Positions 1 to 6,532 of a stretch of DNA of 10,012 bases are shown one piece after another. The first letter of the stretch is position 1. Every line of letters begins with the position of its first letter. The translations under genes and the position numbers were made by a program. The stretch lies in assembly GCA_027016915.1 (NCBI GenBank), contig JALURJ010000221.1, forward strand, positions 1 through 10,012. The letters run 5' to 3'. This DNA comes from Desulfurococcales archaeon (lineage in GTDB: Archaea > Thermoproteota > Thermoprotei_A > Sulfolobales > WAQK01). The notes beneath the pieces were generated by a model. The model had not been told where the DNA came from. It worked only from the letters and a program-made list of their open reading frames with translations, and ran no database searches.

Positions 1-1340
1 TCCTCAAACCATTCTACCTGCTGGGTTGAGAAGTGCCAGACGCCTATGCTCTTGAACTGGTAGCCCTCAGCTGTCTTGACCACCTGCCATATCTCGTAGT
101 CGGCGAAGGCAGCGTCACCGTTCTCGTTGAGAAGCTTGTGCCCGGTAGCGCCTATGAAGTGGGATGCTATGGTGGGTAGGATCTCCTTAACGGCTGTACC
201 ATCATACTTGCCAGCAGCAACTATGCTTAGCATGGCTATCCAAGCAGCGTCATAAGCATAGTACGCGTAGGGCGTCGGGTCTATGCCCCACCTCTCCTTG
301 TAGGCCTTCTCGAAGTGGTCGGTTATCGGGTTCCTAGCTATGGACGCTATGGTGCCAGTGAACTGCACCTGTAGGAGGAACTGGCCAACCTCCTCAGGAG
401 CCTCAGGCGGCAGGAAGGTCGCCCTCTTCATGGAGTCGGGGCCGAACCATCTGACCTTGCTTAACACGGGGTCCTTAGCAGCGTGTCCCAGGATGTTGGC
501 ACCGTCGGTGTCGAAGGCAATTATCAGCACGGCGGTCTGCTCGTCCGCGCCGAAGTTGGATACTATGGTTGACAGCTGGTTAACCTCAGCGGCATAGTCA
601 GGCAGGTTGATCTGGTAGAGGAGCAGCTCGGCAGTGCCGCCTATCTTCTCGAACTCCTGCTTGAAGAGCTGGGCAAGGCCTCTGCCGTAATCGTCGTCTC
701 TGGCGATCACGGCGACCTTAGTGTAGCCAAGGCCATAGATGAGGCTTGCCAGTGCGACACCCTGAGCAGTGTCTGGCGGGGGCATCCTGAACACGAAGTC
801 GTCTGGGTAGGCGGCAGCCACACCGGTGCTGGAGGGGCTAATCACCACTATGTGGTGCTCGTTTGCTATAGGCATGACAGCAGCCGTCTCAGCAGTGGAT
901 AGAGGGCCCACAACAACCTGTACGCCAGCGCTGACCAGCCTGTTGAAAGCCGCTACGGCCGTCTCAGCCCTAGCGCCCGTGTCCTCGTGGAGATAGGTGA
1001 ACCTGAAGGGCGCACCTATGCTTTCCAGGTACTGGTTGAACTCCTCTATGGCGAGTATAGCTCCCTTAAGCCTCTTTGGACCGTCAACAGCGTAGCCTCC
1101 GCTGACGGCGATTGCAAGTCCTAGAGTTATCTCTCCCTGCAAGCCGCCAGCCGCTCCGGGTGCCGTTGTAGTTACGGTTGTGGTTTTGGTAACAGTAGCC
1201 GTTGCTCCTCCTCCAACTGTGGTCGTACTTACAACGGTGGTCGTGGATACTGTTGTTCGTGGGAATGCTACGCTACCGATAGCGGCTCCTATAATGAGTC
1301 CTACTATTGCGAGAACTATTGTCTCTTTTGCCAAAGCCAT
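1..1340 (-). CDS. ABC transporter substrate-binding protein, branched-chain amino acid/amide type (3' end off window)
   Basis: Extracellular solute-binding protein of the LivJ/LivK-like (Peripla_BP_6) class, which would capture an amino acid, amide or related solute for an ABC permease. The reading frame is open from the ATG at 1340 to the left edge (446 codons), so only a few C-terminal residues are probably missing. Residues 7-26 form one hydrophobic segment with no lipobox Cys. Residues 29-59 are a stalk with 17 Thr in 31 positions. The binding domain starts near residue 70 (GEITLGLAIAVSGGYAVDG, typical of the first strand and ligand loop). Further family-like stretches are VVVGPLSTAETAAVMPIA (143-160), the serine/threonine ligand loop SPSSTGVA (168-175), RMPPPD (185-190), VAVIARDDDYGRG (209-221) and YAYDAAWIAM (361-370). 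GGTGA at 1347-1351 lies 6 bases before the ATG. Class assignment is confident. The ligand is unknown, and permease genes are not in view. Confidence 0.9.
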   Translation of the reverse strand, partial: MALAKETIVLAIVGLIIGAAIGSVAFPRTTVSTTTVVSTTTVGGGATATVTKTTTVTTTAPGAAGGLQGEITLGLAIAVSGGYAVDGPKRLKGAILAIEEFNQYLESIGAPFRFTYLHEDTGARAETAVAAFNRLVSAGVQVVVGPLSTAETAAVMPIANEHHIVVISPSSTGVAAAYPDDFVFRMPPPDTAQGVALASLIYGLGYTKVAVIARDDDYGRGLAQLFKQEFEKIGGTAELLLYQINLPDYAAEVNQLSTIVSNFGADEQTAVLIIAFDTDGANILGHAAKDPVLSKVRWFGPDSMKRATFLPPEAPEEVGQFLLQVQFTGTIASIARNPITDHFEKAYKERWGIDPTPYAYYAYDAAWIAMLSIVAAGKYDGTAVKEILPTIASHFIGATGHKLLNENGDAAFADYEIWQVVKTAEGYQFKSIGVWHFSTQQVEWFE

Positions 1341-1370
1341 ACCTATTCACCCAACCTTATATTTCTGCAC

Positions 1371-1388
1371 CCCAGGGGATCCCCAGGG
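1371..1388. repeat. 18-bp dyad in the leader/promoter of the substrate-binding protein gene
   Basis: CCCAGGGGATCCCCAGGG is self-complementary at every position except one symmetric A/A pair (1374/1385). Its core is the perfect palindrome GGGGATCCCC (1375-1384). It can also be read as a direct repeat of CCCCAGGG (1370-1377 and 1381-1388). It sits 31-48 bases upstream of the ATG, downstream of the candidate TATA box. A regulator operator is one reading; no function is shown by the sequence. Confidence 0.45.
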
Positions 1389-1426
1389 TTTTATCTCTTA
1401 ATTTATTGTGTAATCTTGAACGGGCA

Positions 1427-1436
1427 CTATAAAAAA
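1427..1436 (-). promoter_or_regulatory. Candidate TATA box for the substrate-binding protein gene
   Basis: Read on the minus strand this is TTTTTTATAG, upstream of the binding-protein gene. It would place the transcript start near 1405 and leave a leader of about 65 bases. A second A/T-rich run (AAATATAA, minus strand, near 1357-1364) is too close to the ATG to act as its TATA box. The T run could instead help end transcription of the upstream aldo/keto reductase gene. Confidence 0.35.
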
Positions 1437-1533
1437 GATGCGTTTCCCATGTTGAATGGACCATGATATCTTAGCTGTAGTTCCACAAGGGTGGATGCTT
1501 ATCTCCGCCTCGGCTTAGGGAATTCATATGTAG

Positions 1534-2382
1534 CTAGAAGAGCCTCTCTATGAGCGATATATCGGCTTTGTCAAGCCTCCACCCCATAGCGCCCCGGAAC
1601 TCCTCGACCCTCTCGACCCTCTCAGTTTTAGGTATGGCTACCACGCCTGGCCTGGAGATAAGGTAGTTTAGGGCTACCTGTACAGGGGTCTTTCCATATC
1701 TTTGAGCTATCTTTATGAGGATAGTGTTGCTGGCAACGGCCCCTCTCTCCAGCGGCGTATAAGCCTGAAGCGTTACGCCGTGCTCCATACAGGCGGCGAG
1801 AAGCCTGTTCTCCACACGCCTGTCGAGGGGCGAGTACTTAACCTGGTCTGCCACTATCTCGTGCCTCTTGGTGGAGATAATTGCTTCAGCTAACTGGTCG
1901 GCATCGAAATTGCTGACACCAATATACCTGGCCATGCCTGCATCGACGAGCCTCTCCAGGCAGCGTACTTGAAGATGTATAGGTACGCTGGGATTAGGCC
2001 AGTGAATAAGTACGAGATCCACAGCATCTAAACCTAGCCTTCTAAGAGAGGCCTGGGCCGCTCTCATGGTTTCGCTACACTCTACAAAGCGGTTTGGCAT
2101 CAATTTAGTAACAATGAAAATATTGTCTCGCCCCACCCTACGGGCAACCCTGCCAACAAGCTCTTCAGCTCTACCGCTATCATACATCTCAGCTGTATCA
2201 ACAAGGTTCATGCCTAGTTCAACTGCATGGGTCAGAGCCTCCTCAGCCGCTCTATAGTCGCGTATACCGTAAGTACCTATACCTATGGCTGGAAGCTCCT
2301 CACCAGTTCTGCCAAGAGGTTTCCGGTCGCTCTCATCTATAGGGAATCTAACCCCGCTCAAAATATCCAAAGGGGCACCCAT
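1534..2382 (-). CDS. Aldo/keto reductase, NADP(H)-dependent
   Basis: Cytoplasmic (beta/alpha)8-barrel oxidoreductase of the aldo/keto reductase superfamily, interconverting carbonyls and alcohols with NADP(H). The catalytic tetrad is visible: D62 and Y67 (LVDTAEMYDSG), K93 (VTKLMPN) and H127 (LIHWP). IGVSNF (154-159) and the cofactor segment AIPKTERVE (249-257) are also present, where K252 is expected to contact the NADP 2'-phosphate. At 282 residues it has normal family length, with about 20 residues before the first barrel strand (GEELPAIGIGTYG). The ATG at 2382 lacks a clear Shine-Dalgarno site, which fits a leaderless or near-leaderless transcript from the TATA-like run around 2408-2418. 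It is divergent from the radical SAM gene and lies about 190 bases upstream of the binding-protein gene on the same strand. The physiological substrate cannot be told from the sequence. Confidence 0.93.
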   Translation of the reverse strand: MGAPLDILSGVRFPIDESDRKPLGRTGEELPAIGIGTYGIRDYRAAEEALTHAVELGMNLVDTAEMYDSGRAEELVGRVARRVGRDNIFIVTKLMPNRFVECSETMRAAQASLRRLGLDAVDLVLIHWPNPSVPIHLQVRCLERLVDAGMARYIGVSNFDADQLAEAIISTKRHEIVADQVKYSPLDRRVENRLLAACMEHGVTLQAYTPLERGAVASNTILIKIAQRYGKTPVQVALNYLISRPGVVAIPKTERVERVEEFRGAMGWRLDKADISLIERLF

Positions 2383-2407
2383 ATCTTAAAGGATTGTAGG
2401 TCTTGAT

Positions 2408-2418
2408 TAATATTTTCC
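2408..2418 (-). promoter_or_regulatory. TATA-like element for the aldo/keto reductase gene
   Basis: The minus strand reads AAAATATTAA centred about 30 bases before the ATG at 2382. That would put the start of transcription within a few bases of the start codon and agrees with the missing Shine-Dalgarno site. Assigned by position and composition only. Confidence 0.35.
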
Positions 2419-2492
2419 AGTCAAACAGCCTACGCATAATTGCCAAACATGACTTCTCAATACCGTGACACGTAGTTATAGACGAGTTGGTC

Positions 2493-2500
2493 TTTTAAAG
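2493..2500 (+). promoter_or_regulatory. Candidate TATA box for the radical SAM gene
   Basis: TTTTAAAG lies in the divergent intergenic region. The expected transcript start is near 2520-2523, giving a leader of about 50 bases that carries GGTGA at 2564-2568, four bases before the ATG at 2573. The predicted start falls inside the dyad at 2515-2529. Confidence 0.45.
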
Positions 2501-2514
2501 CCATAAGCTCACTT

Positions 2515-2529
2515 AGTTTTGCGAAAACT
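2515..2529. repeat. Perfect 6+6 dyad at the predicted radical SAM transcript start
   Basis: AGTTTT-GCG-AAAACT is a perfect inverted repeat with a 3-base centre. It lies about 15 bases downstream of the TTTTAAAG box, where an archaeal repressor operator would block polymerase loading. The geometry is seen directly; the operator role is inferred. Confidence 0.4.
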
Positions 2530-2572
2530 GTATCGAGGACCGAGGGATAATACTGGTTAGAACGGTGAAGAG

Positions 2573-3643
2573 ATGCAGCCTGCAAAGCCCACGACCGGGG
2601 TAAAACCGGTCACCGCTAGTCTCCAGACAGCACTAGACGATGGAAGGGTAATGTGCCGTGTATGCTTAAGGAGGTGCCGTCTAAGCGATGGACAGAGGGG
2701 GCTATGCGGCAACTATGCCAATATGGATGGAAGGCTTGTACACCTGGGCTACGGCCTGGTCAGCGCCCTGGAGAGCCGGCCTATAGAGATCAAGCCCTTC
2801 TTCCACTTCCACCCCGGAAGCAGCGCTATGACCTTCAGCGGGTGGGGCTGCAACTTCTTGTGCCCTTGGTGCCAAAACTGGCATCTAAGTAAGGCCAGGC
2901 CGAAGCCCCGCCTCTCCCAACGGATTCCCGCTGAGAAGCTTGTGGAGTACGCTGTCAAGGCCGGGGATGAGGGTGTTTGCGCCAGCTTCAACGAACCCAC
3001 AATAAGTTTTGACTACCTGGTAGACGTCTTCAGGGAGGCCAAGAGAAAGGGCCTCTACACCACCATGGTTAGCAATGGCTCCCTCACAGAAGAGGCTCTT
3101 GGAGCACTCGTGGAGGCAGGATTAGACGCCATGAATGTAGACCTCAAGGGGTGCCCGGAGACCTACCGGAAATACGTGGGCGTGCCTGAGCCGCTGCACG
3201 TATACCGTGTGGCTAGGAGGGCCCTGAAGTTGGGGGTCCACGTGGAAGGTGTTTTCCTCGTAGTAACCGGGGCTAATGACTGGGACAGCTGTATAAGGTG
3301 GGTTATCGACAAACATGTGGAATACCTGGGCAGAGACGTTCCACTTCATGTAAACAGGTATCATCCAGCTTACAGGTACAATGCCCCACCCACCAGCATG
3401 GAGAAACTTCTCCAGGCCTACAATTATGCGGTTAGCAGGGGTGTAGAGTACGTTTACATAGGAAACGTGGCTTCCACGGAATATCTCCACACGCGTTGCC
3501 CGAAGTGCGGCGAAATACTGATCAGGCGCACCCACTACGGCGTAGTCGAGTGCAGCCTTGAAGGCAAGCGTTGCCCGAGATGCGGCTACGAGGTGCTGCT
3601 CGTGGGCCGGTGCAAGGTGTCGGGAAAACTGCTGTTCCTCTAA
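2573..3643 (+). CDS. amrS: AmrS-family radical SAM protein (AmmeMemoRadiSam system)
   Basis: Radical SAM enzyme of the PflA-related AmrS family, whose members often neighbour Memo and AMMECR1 proteins and whose reaction I do not know to be settled. The N-terminal Cys cluster CRVCLRRC (C28, C31, C35), with C45 in GLCGN, precedes PIEIKPFFHFHPGS (70-83), a family hallmark. GCNFLCPWCQN (92-102) gives C93, C97 and C100 for the 4Fe-4S cluster that cleaves S-adenosylmethionine. FNEPTISFDY (139-148) and DAMNVDLKG (185-193) are also typical. A C-terminal zinc-ribbon-like module has CPKCG (309-313) and CPRCG (334-338); a related ending is usual in the family, but here it extends by about 18 residues. 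The ATG start is supported by GGTGA four bases upstream and keeps the segment before the first Cys pair. No Memo or AMMECR1 gene is in the window. Confidence 0.9.
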   Translation: MQPAKPTTGVKPVTASLQTALDDGRVMCRVCLRRCRLSDGQRGLCGNYANMDGRLVHLGYGLVSALESRPIEIKPFFHFHPGSSAMTFSGWGCNFLCPWCQNWHLSKARPKPRLSQRIPAEKLVEYAVKAGDEGVCASFNEPTISFDYLVDVFREAKRKGLYTTMVSNGSLTEEALGALVEAGLDAMNVDLKGCPETYRKYVGVPEPLHVYRVARRALKLGVHVEGVFLVVTGANDWDSCIRWVIDKHVEYLGRDVPLHVNRYHPAYRYNAPPTSMEKLLQAYNYAVSRGVEYVYIGNVASTEYLHTRCPKCGEILIRRTHYGVVECSLEGKRCPRCGYEVLLVGRCKVSGKLLFL

Positions 3644-3658
3644 CAGCAGCCGTAGACA

Positions 3659-3667
3659 CTTTATATT
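3659..3667 (+). promoter_or_regulatory. TATA box of the kinase/oxidase/dehydrogenase operon
   Basis: CTTTATATT in the 58-base gap after the radical SAM gene is a good archaeal TATA box. The expected transcript start is near 3689, giving a leader of only about 13 bases that still contains the ribosome site. This implies that the operon has its own promoter and need not be read through from the radical SAM gene. Confidence 0.6.
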
Positions 3668-3692
3668 ACTGCATAAGAAGCTAAGGATATAA

Positions 3693-3697
3693 GGTGG
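3693..3697 (+). promoter_or_regulatory. Ribosome-binding site deciding the TTG start of the kinase
   Basis: GGTGG lies four bases before the TTG at 3702. No ATG is available near the N-terminus, and the nucleotide-binding motif ID-x-GT begins at residue 9. The TTG with this site is therefore the only sensible start. Confidence 0.65.
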
Positions 3698-3701
3698 GTT
3701 C

Positions 3702-5189
3702 TTGCCCGGCAATCTTGCGGCCTCGATAGATGTGGGAACAAGCAGGGTTAAGCTCAGAATATATGATGTAGACGAGGGATTTGCTCAGATATATGGGGAA
3801 ACGGTGAATGCACCCCTTATCCGTAGAGGATATGTGGCTGAACAGGACCCCATAAAGCTTAGAGACATCGTTTTCCACATGCTTAGGGTGGCGGCCGAAC
3901 GCGGCGTAAAAGCTGTGGGGTTCTCTGTTTATAGGGCTTCGGTTGTGGCTTGGGAGAAGAACGGGACTCCCCTAACCGGCATAGTGACCTGGATGGATAG
4001 GCGTAGTTTAGCGGTGTATGAGCGTTTACCGCTGTATTTAAAACTGGTGTCGAAGCTTCCCGTTATAGGAACGGTCTTCTCCCCCGGCTCGCCCCTGCTC
4101 ATGATGCGCCACTTCCTTCACCAGCCGCTGGTAGGTGAAGCGGTTAGGAGGGGTGACGCGTACCTATGGACCCTTGACGCCCTCATAGCCTACTGGGTCA
4201 CAGGTAGATTCACTGCTGACCCCAGCAACGCCGCTCTCACAGGCCTTCTGGATCCCCGAACCTTGAAACCATTCCCCCTAATACCTAGGTTAGCCGGGTT
4301 GAGAAAGCTGGAGCTTCCGGAAATAGCTTTGCATGACCAGGTTATTGGCAGCTGGGAAGGGGTGAGTATCGGCCCCATAATAGCGGACCAGCAGGCAGCC
4401 TCGGTAGGGCTCAAATGCCTTGAAGAAGGATGTATGAAGATCTCGCTGGGGACAGGCATGTTCCTAGACTATGCTACCGGGCCGAAGCCGCTGCTGGGCG
4501 CTGGCGAAGGCCTGGTGCCGCTGCTACTGCTCTACACTAGTACGACACGTATTTATGGCGTTGAAGGCTTCTTAGCCGGGCCCGGGATCCTAATTGACTC
4601 CCTGGTCTCCAGCTTTTTCGAAAGTTACGAGGACCTGGCACGTCACGCTGCCATGGAGGAGGACGCAGCCCTCCTAGTGCCCTCGGTGGCTGGCCTTAGG
4701 GTGCCCTATAAGCCCTTCATGGAGGGCGCTTTACTAGGTATAACTCCGAAACCCTCCAAGCCCATGCTAGCCCGTGGTGCTGTTGCTGGCATAGCGCTGG
4801 CAGCCACGGACATATATTATAGGCTGGCCAGCGCCGTCGGCGAGCCCCACACAGTGAGGGTTGGAGGGGGCCTTTCAAGGTTGGGGCCTCTTATACAGCT
4901 AATGTGCAGGTGGATTGGTAGGCCGCTAGAGGTATCGATAAACCCCGATGATTCTGCCCGCGGCTCGGCAATGCTGGCGGCCCTAGCCTCGGGGCTTCTG
5001 GAAGGCCTCGACGATGTACAGGTTAGCCTTAAAACCGTAGAGCCAGAGCATAAAGGAGAACCTGGAATCCCAGAGGTAGTTGAGGCTTGGAGAGAGCTAA
5101 TAGATGTTCTAGGCTCGAAAAGTTTCTGGAAGAAGTTGAGGCGAACCTTGGTAGCGGCATCATTGAGGAAGCCCCTAAGCCTAGATTAG
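3702..5189 (+). CDS. FGGY-family carbohydrate kinase, GlpK-like
   Basis: Cytoplasmic ATP-dependent kinase of the FGGY family, closest by eye to glycerol kinase, which would make glycerol-3-phosphate or a related polyol phosphate. Phosphate loop 1 is IDVGTSRVK (D10, G12, T13). GYVAEQDP (43-50) matches the GlpK G-W/Y-V-E-x-DP motif, TWMDRRS (96-102) the VWQxRRT motif, ADQQAA (228-233) the AGDQQAA motif with catalytic D229, and SLGTGMF (248-254) the YGTGCF motif; VGGGLSRLG (387-395) is the adenosine region. R78, W97, D229 and F254 align with GlpK residues that contact glycerol, but the neighbouring Glu (E84 in E. coli) is A79, so another substrate is possible. The GlpK-like C-terminus ends near residue 475. 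The last 20 or so residues are an extra basic tail overlapping the next gene. TTG start. No glycerol facilitator gene is in view. Confidence 0.88.
   Translation: MPGNLAASIDVGTSRVKLRIYDVDEGFAQIYGETVNAPLIRRGYVAEQDPIKLRDIVFHMLRVAAERGVKAVGFSVYRASVVAWEKNGTPLTGIVTWMDRRSLAVYERLPLYLKLVSKLPVIGTVFSPGSPLLMMRHFLHQPLVGEAVRRGDAYLWTLDALIAYWVTGRFTADPSNAALTGLLDPRTLKPFPLIPRLAGLRKLELPEIALHDQVIGSWEGVSIGPIIADQQAASVGLKCLEEGCMKISLGTGMFLDYATGPKPLLGAGEGLVPLLLLYTSTTRIYGVEGFLAGPGILIDSLVSSFFESYEDLARHAAMEEDAALLVPSVAGLRVPYKPFMEGALLGITPKPSKPMLARGAVAGIALAATDIYYRLASAVGEPHTVRVGGGLSRLGPLIQLMCRWIGRPLEVSINPDDSARGSAMLAALASGLLEGLDDVQVSLKTVEPEHKGEPGIPEVVEAWRELIDVLGSKSFWKKLRRTLVAASLRKPLSLD
5073..5077 (+). promoter_or_regulatory. Ribosome-binding site for the internal TTG start of the FAD-linked oxidase
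   Basis: GAGGT lies nine bases before the TTG at 5087, inside the kinase coding region. An in-frame TGA at 5081-5083 rules out any earlier start. The only other in-frame start is the ATG at 5228, which has no comparable site upstream. Confidence 0.45.
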
Positions 5190-6532
5190 AGAGGCCCTCG
5201 TTCCGCAGCTGGCCCCGCGGAGTCGACATGTGGCCTCTTGAGGGTATTCTACTCCTGGAAGGAGCCAAGCTCCCGGCATTGAAAATGCTGAAGCCACGCA
5301 ACGCCGGTGAAGTTTCCTCCATCGTGCGGTTAGCTTCAAAGCACAGGGCATGCTTACTGGTCAGAGGCGGAGGCTCCAACGTCGTTGGAGCAATTATGCC
5401 CGTGAAGTGTTGCGCCATTCTGGACCTCTCCAGGTTAAGTAGCATATTATTATTCGATGAGGACAACCTTGTGCTCCACGTAGAGGCCGGTGCACTAGTG
5501 TCACAGGTCGAGGATTGGCTTAACAGTCGCGGCTACACGCTTTACTATCAACCCCAATCCCTGCACTTGGCCAGCATCGGAGGCTCTATAGCCATGTTGG
5601 GCTCCGGGGCCTACGCTCCGGGAAGGGGCAACATAGAAGACGCCGTACTCTGGCTAGATGTGGTACTAGCGGACGGCTCCACCGTCAGGCTGGGCTCACA
5701 CCGTAACCCTAGAGGCCAGGTTGGGCCTGGACTGGTGAGCCTGTTCACTGGGTCGGAAGGCATCTTCGGCATAATAGTGGCTGTAGGCCTTAGGGTAAGG
5801 CTACTCCCAGCCTATAGGGTTAGGAGAGCGTACCTCATGCCCGACCTTAGCAGGGCCTTCCAGGCCGCCAGGAGGCTTACATTATGGCTCCAACCCCACC
5901 TCCTGAGAGTGCAGGATAGCGACGAAGCCAATCTAGTCTACGGGGTGGGCAGACCCGTCCTATTGCTAGGTGTAGAGGGTGAAGACCCTGAACTAGTGGA
6001 GGCTCAGGCCCAATACGCTGACCGGGTGTCTTTGAGTCTGGGCGGAGAGCGCAGGGATGGGCTGTACGAAAAGTGGTGGGAGCACAGATTCGACTACGAC
6101 AAATACCTAGAGATGCTGGGCCCTGCAGGCCTATGGATTGACACCATAGATGCCGCAGCCCACTGGGGCGTCCTCGATAAGGTCGTGCAAAACGTCAAAA
6201 GTAGTGTGGCCGAAGTGCCGGGGGTTATAGCCGTGCTTAGTCACGCAGGCCACTTCTACCCGACTGGCGGCGCTCTCTACTTCACCGTTGCCATGGAGCG
6301 AAGCGTTGATACCTACTGGAACGTTTGGCGGAAGGCTGTGGATGCCATACTGGGTGCGGGGGGCTCCATAACACACCAGCACGGCCTAGGGCTTCTAAGG
6401 CTCCAATGGGTGTGGGATGAGCTAGGCGAGCAGTACAGGCTCATATGCAGGCTGAAGAGACTCTTCGACCCCGAGTGGATCCTCAACCCCTACGGACTAG
6501 CGGCGGGGTGTAGGTCCTGCCGTGAAGGTTGA
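5087..6532 (+). CDS. FAD-linked oxidase, alkyl-dihydroxyacetonephosphate synthase-like (GlcD/VAO superfamily)
   Basis: Flavoprotein of the VAO/PCMH superfamily with FAD_binding_4 and FAD-oxidase C-terminal domains. The FAD loop is RGGGSNVVGA (93-102). SIGGSIAMLGSGAYAPGRGN (163-182), ADGSTVRLG (195-203) and TGSEGIFGIIVAVGLRV (221-237) complete the binding domain. In the substrate domain, SHAGHFYPTGGALYFT (385-400) and THQHGLGLLR (429-438) resemble the active-site Tyr segment and His-rich segment of ADPS, and DPEWILNP (461-468) is the usual family ending. That favours an ADPS-like over a plain glycolate-oxidase fold. True ADPS builds eukaryotic ether lipids from acyl-DHAP; archaea make ethers otherwise, so the reaction here is unknown, perhaps on the phosphorylated product of the kinase. 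The TTG start creates a 103-base overlap with the kinase but keeps a family-like N-terminal helix (9-27). The ATG at 5228 is the alternative and would give 434 residues. Confidence 0.85.
   Translation: MERANRCSRLEKFLEEVEANLGSGIIEEAPKPRLERPSFRSWPRGVDMWPLEGILLLEGAKLPALKMLKPRNAGEVSSIVRLASKHRACLLVRGGGSNVVGAIMPVKCCAILDLSRLSSILLFDEDNLVLHVEAGALVSQVEDWLNSRGYTLYYQPQSLHLASIGGSIAMLGSGAYAPGRGNIEDAVLWLDVVLADGSTVRLGSHRNPRGQVGPGLVSLFTGSEGIFGIIVAVGLRVRLLPAYRVRRAYLMPDLSRAFQAARRLTLWLQPHLLRVQDSDEANLVYGVGRPVLLLGVEGEDPELVEAQAQYADRVSLSLGGERRDGLYEKWWEHRFDYDKYLEMLGPAGLWIDTIDAAAHWGVLDKVVQNVKSSVAEVPGVIAVLSHAGHFYPTGGALYFTVAMERSVDTYWNVWRKAVDAILGAGGSITHQHGLGLLRLQWVWDELGEQYRLICRLKRLFDPEWILNPYGLAAGCRSCREG

Noticed and set aside
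340..1401. Plus-strand open frames opposite the binding-protein gene
   Set aside because: They lie antisense to a well-supported gene, have no recognisable motif and mirror its codon pattern. The Thr-rich stalk read backwards gives a misleading Val/Thr-rich peptide.
1341..1533. Small RNA or tRNA in the gap between the two left-hand genes
   Set aside because: No cloverleaf, GTTCRA-like T-loop or paired C/D boxes could be found. The only clear structure is the CCCAGGGG dyad.
3122..3878. Long minus-strand frames opposite the radical SAM and kinase genes
   Set aside because: Frames of up to about 196 codons are expected by chance opposite GC-rich genes; these show no domain, no promoter and no ribosome site.
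5087..5228. Kinase and oxidase overlap explained as a frameshifted fusion protein
   Set aside because: Each protein is a complete member of a different family, the kinase has its expected C-terminal region, and the oxidase has a plausible start with a ribosome site. A kinase-oxidase fusion is not known to me.
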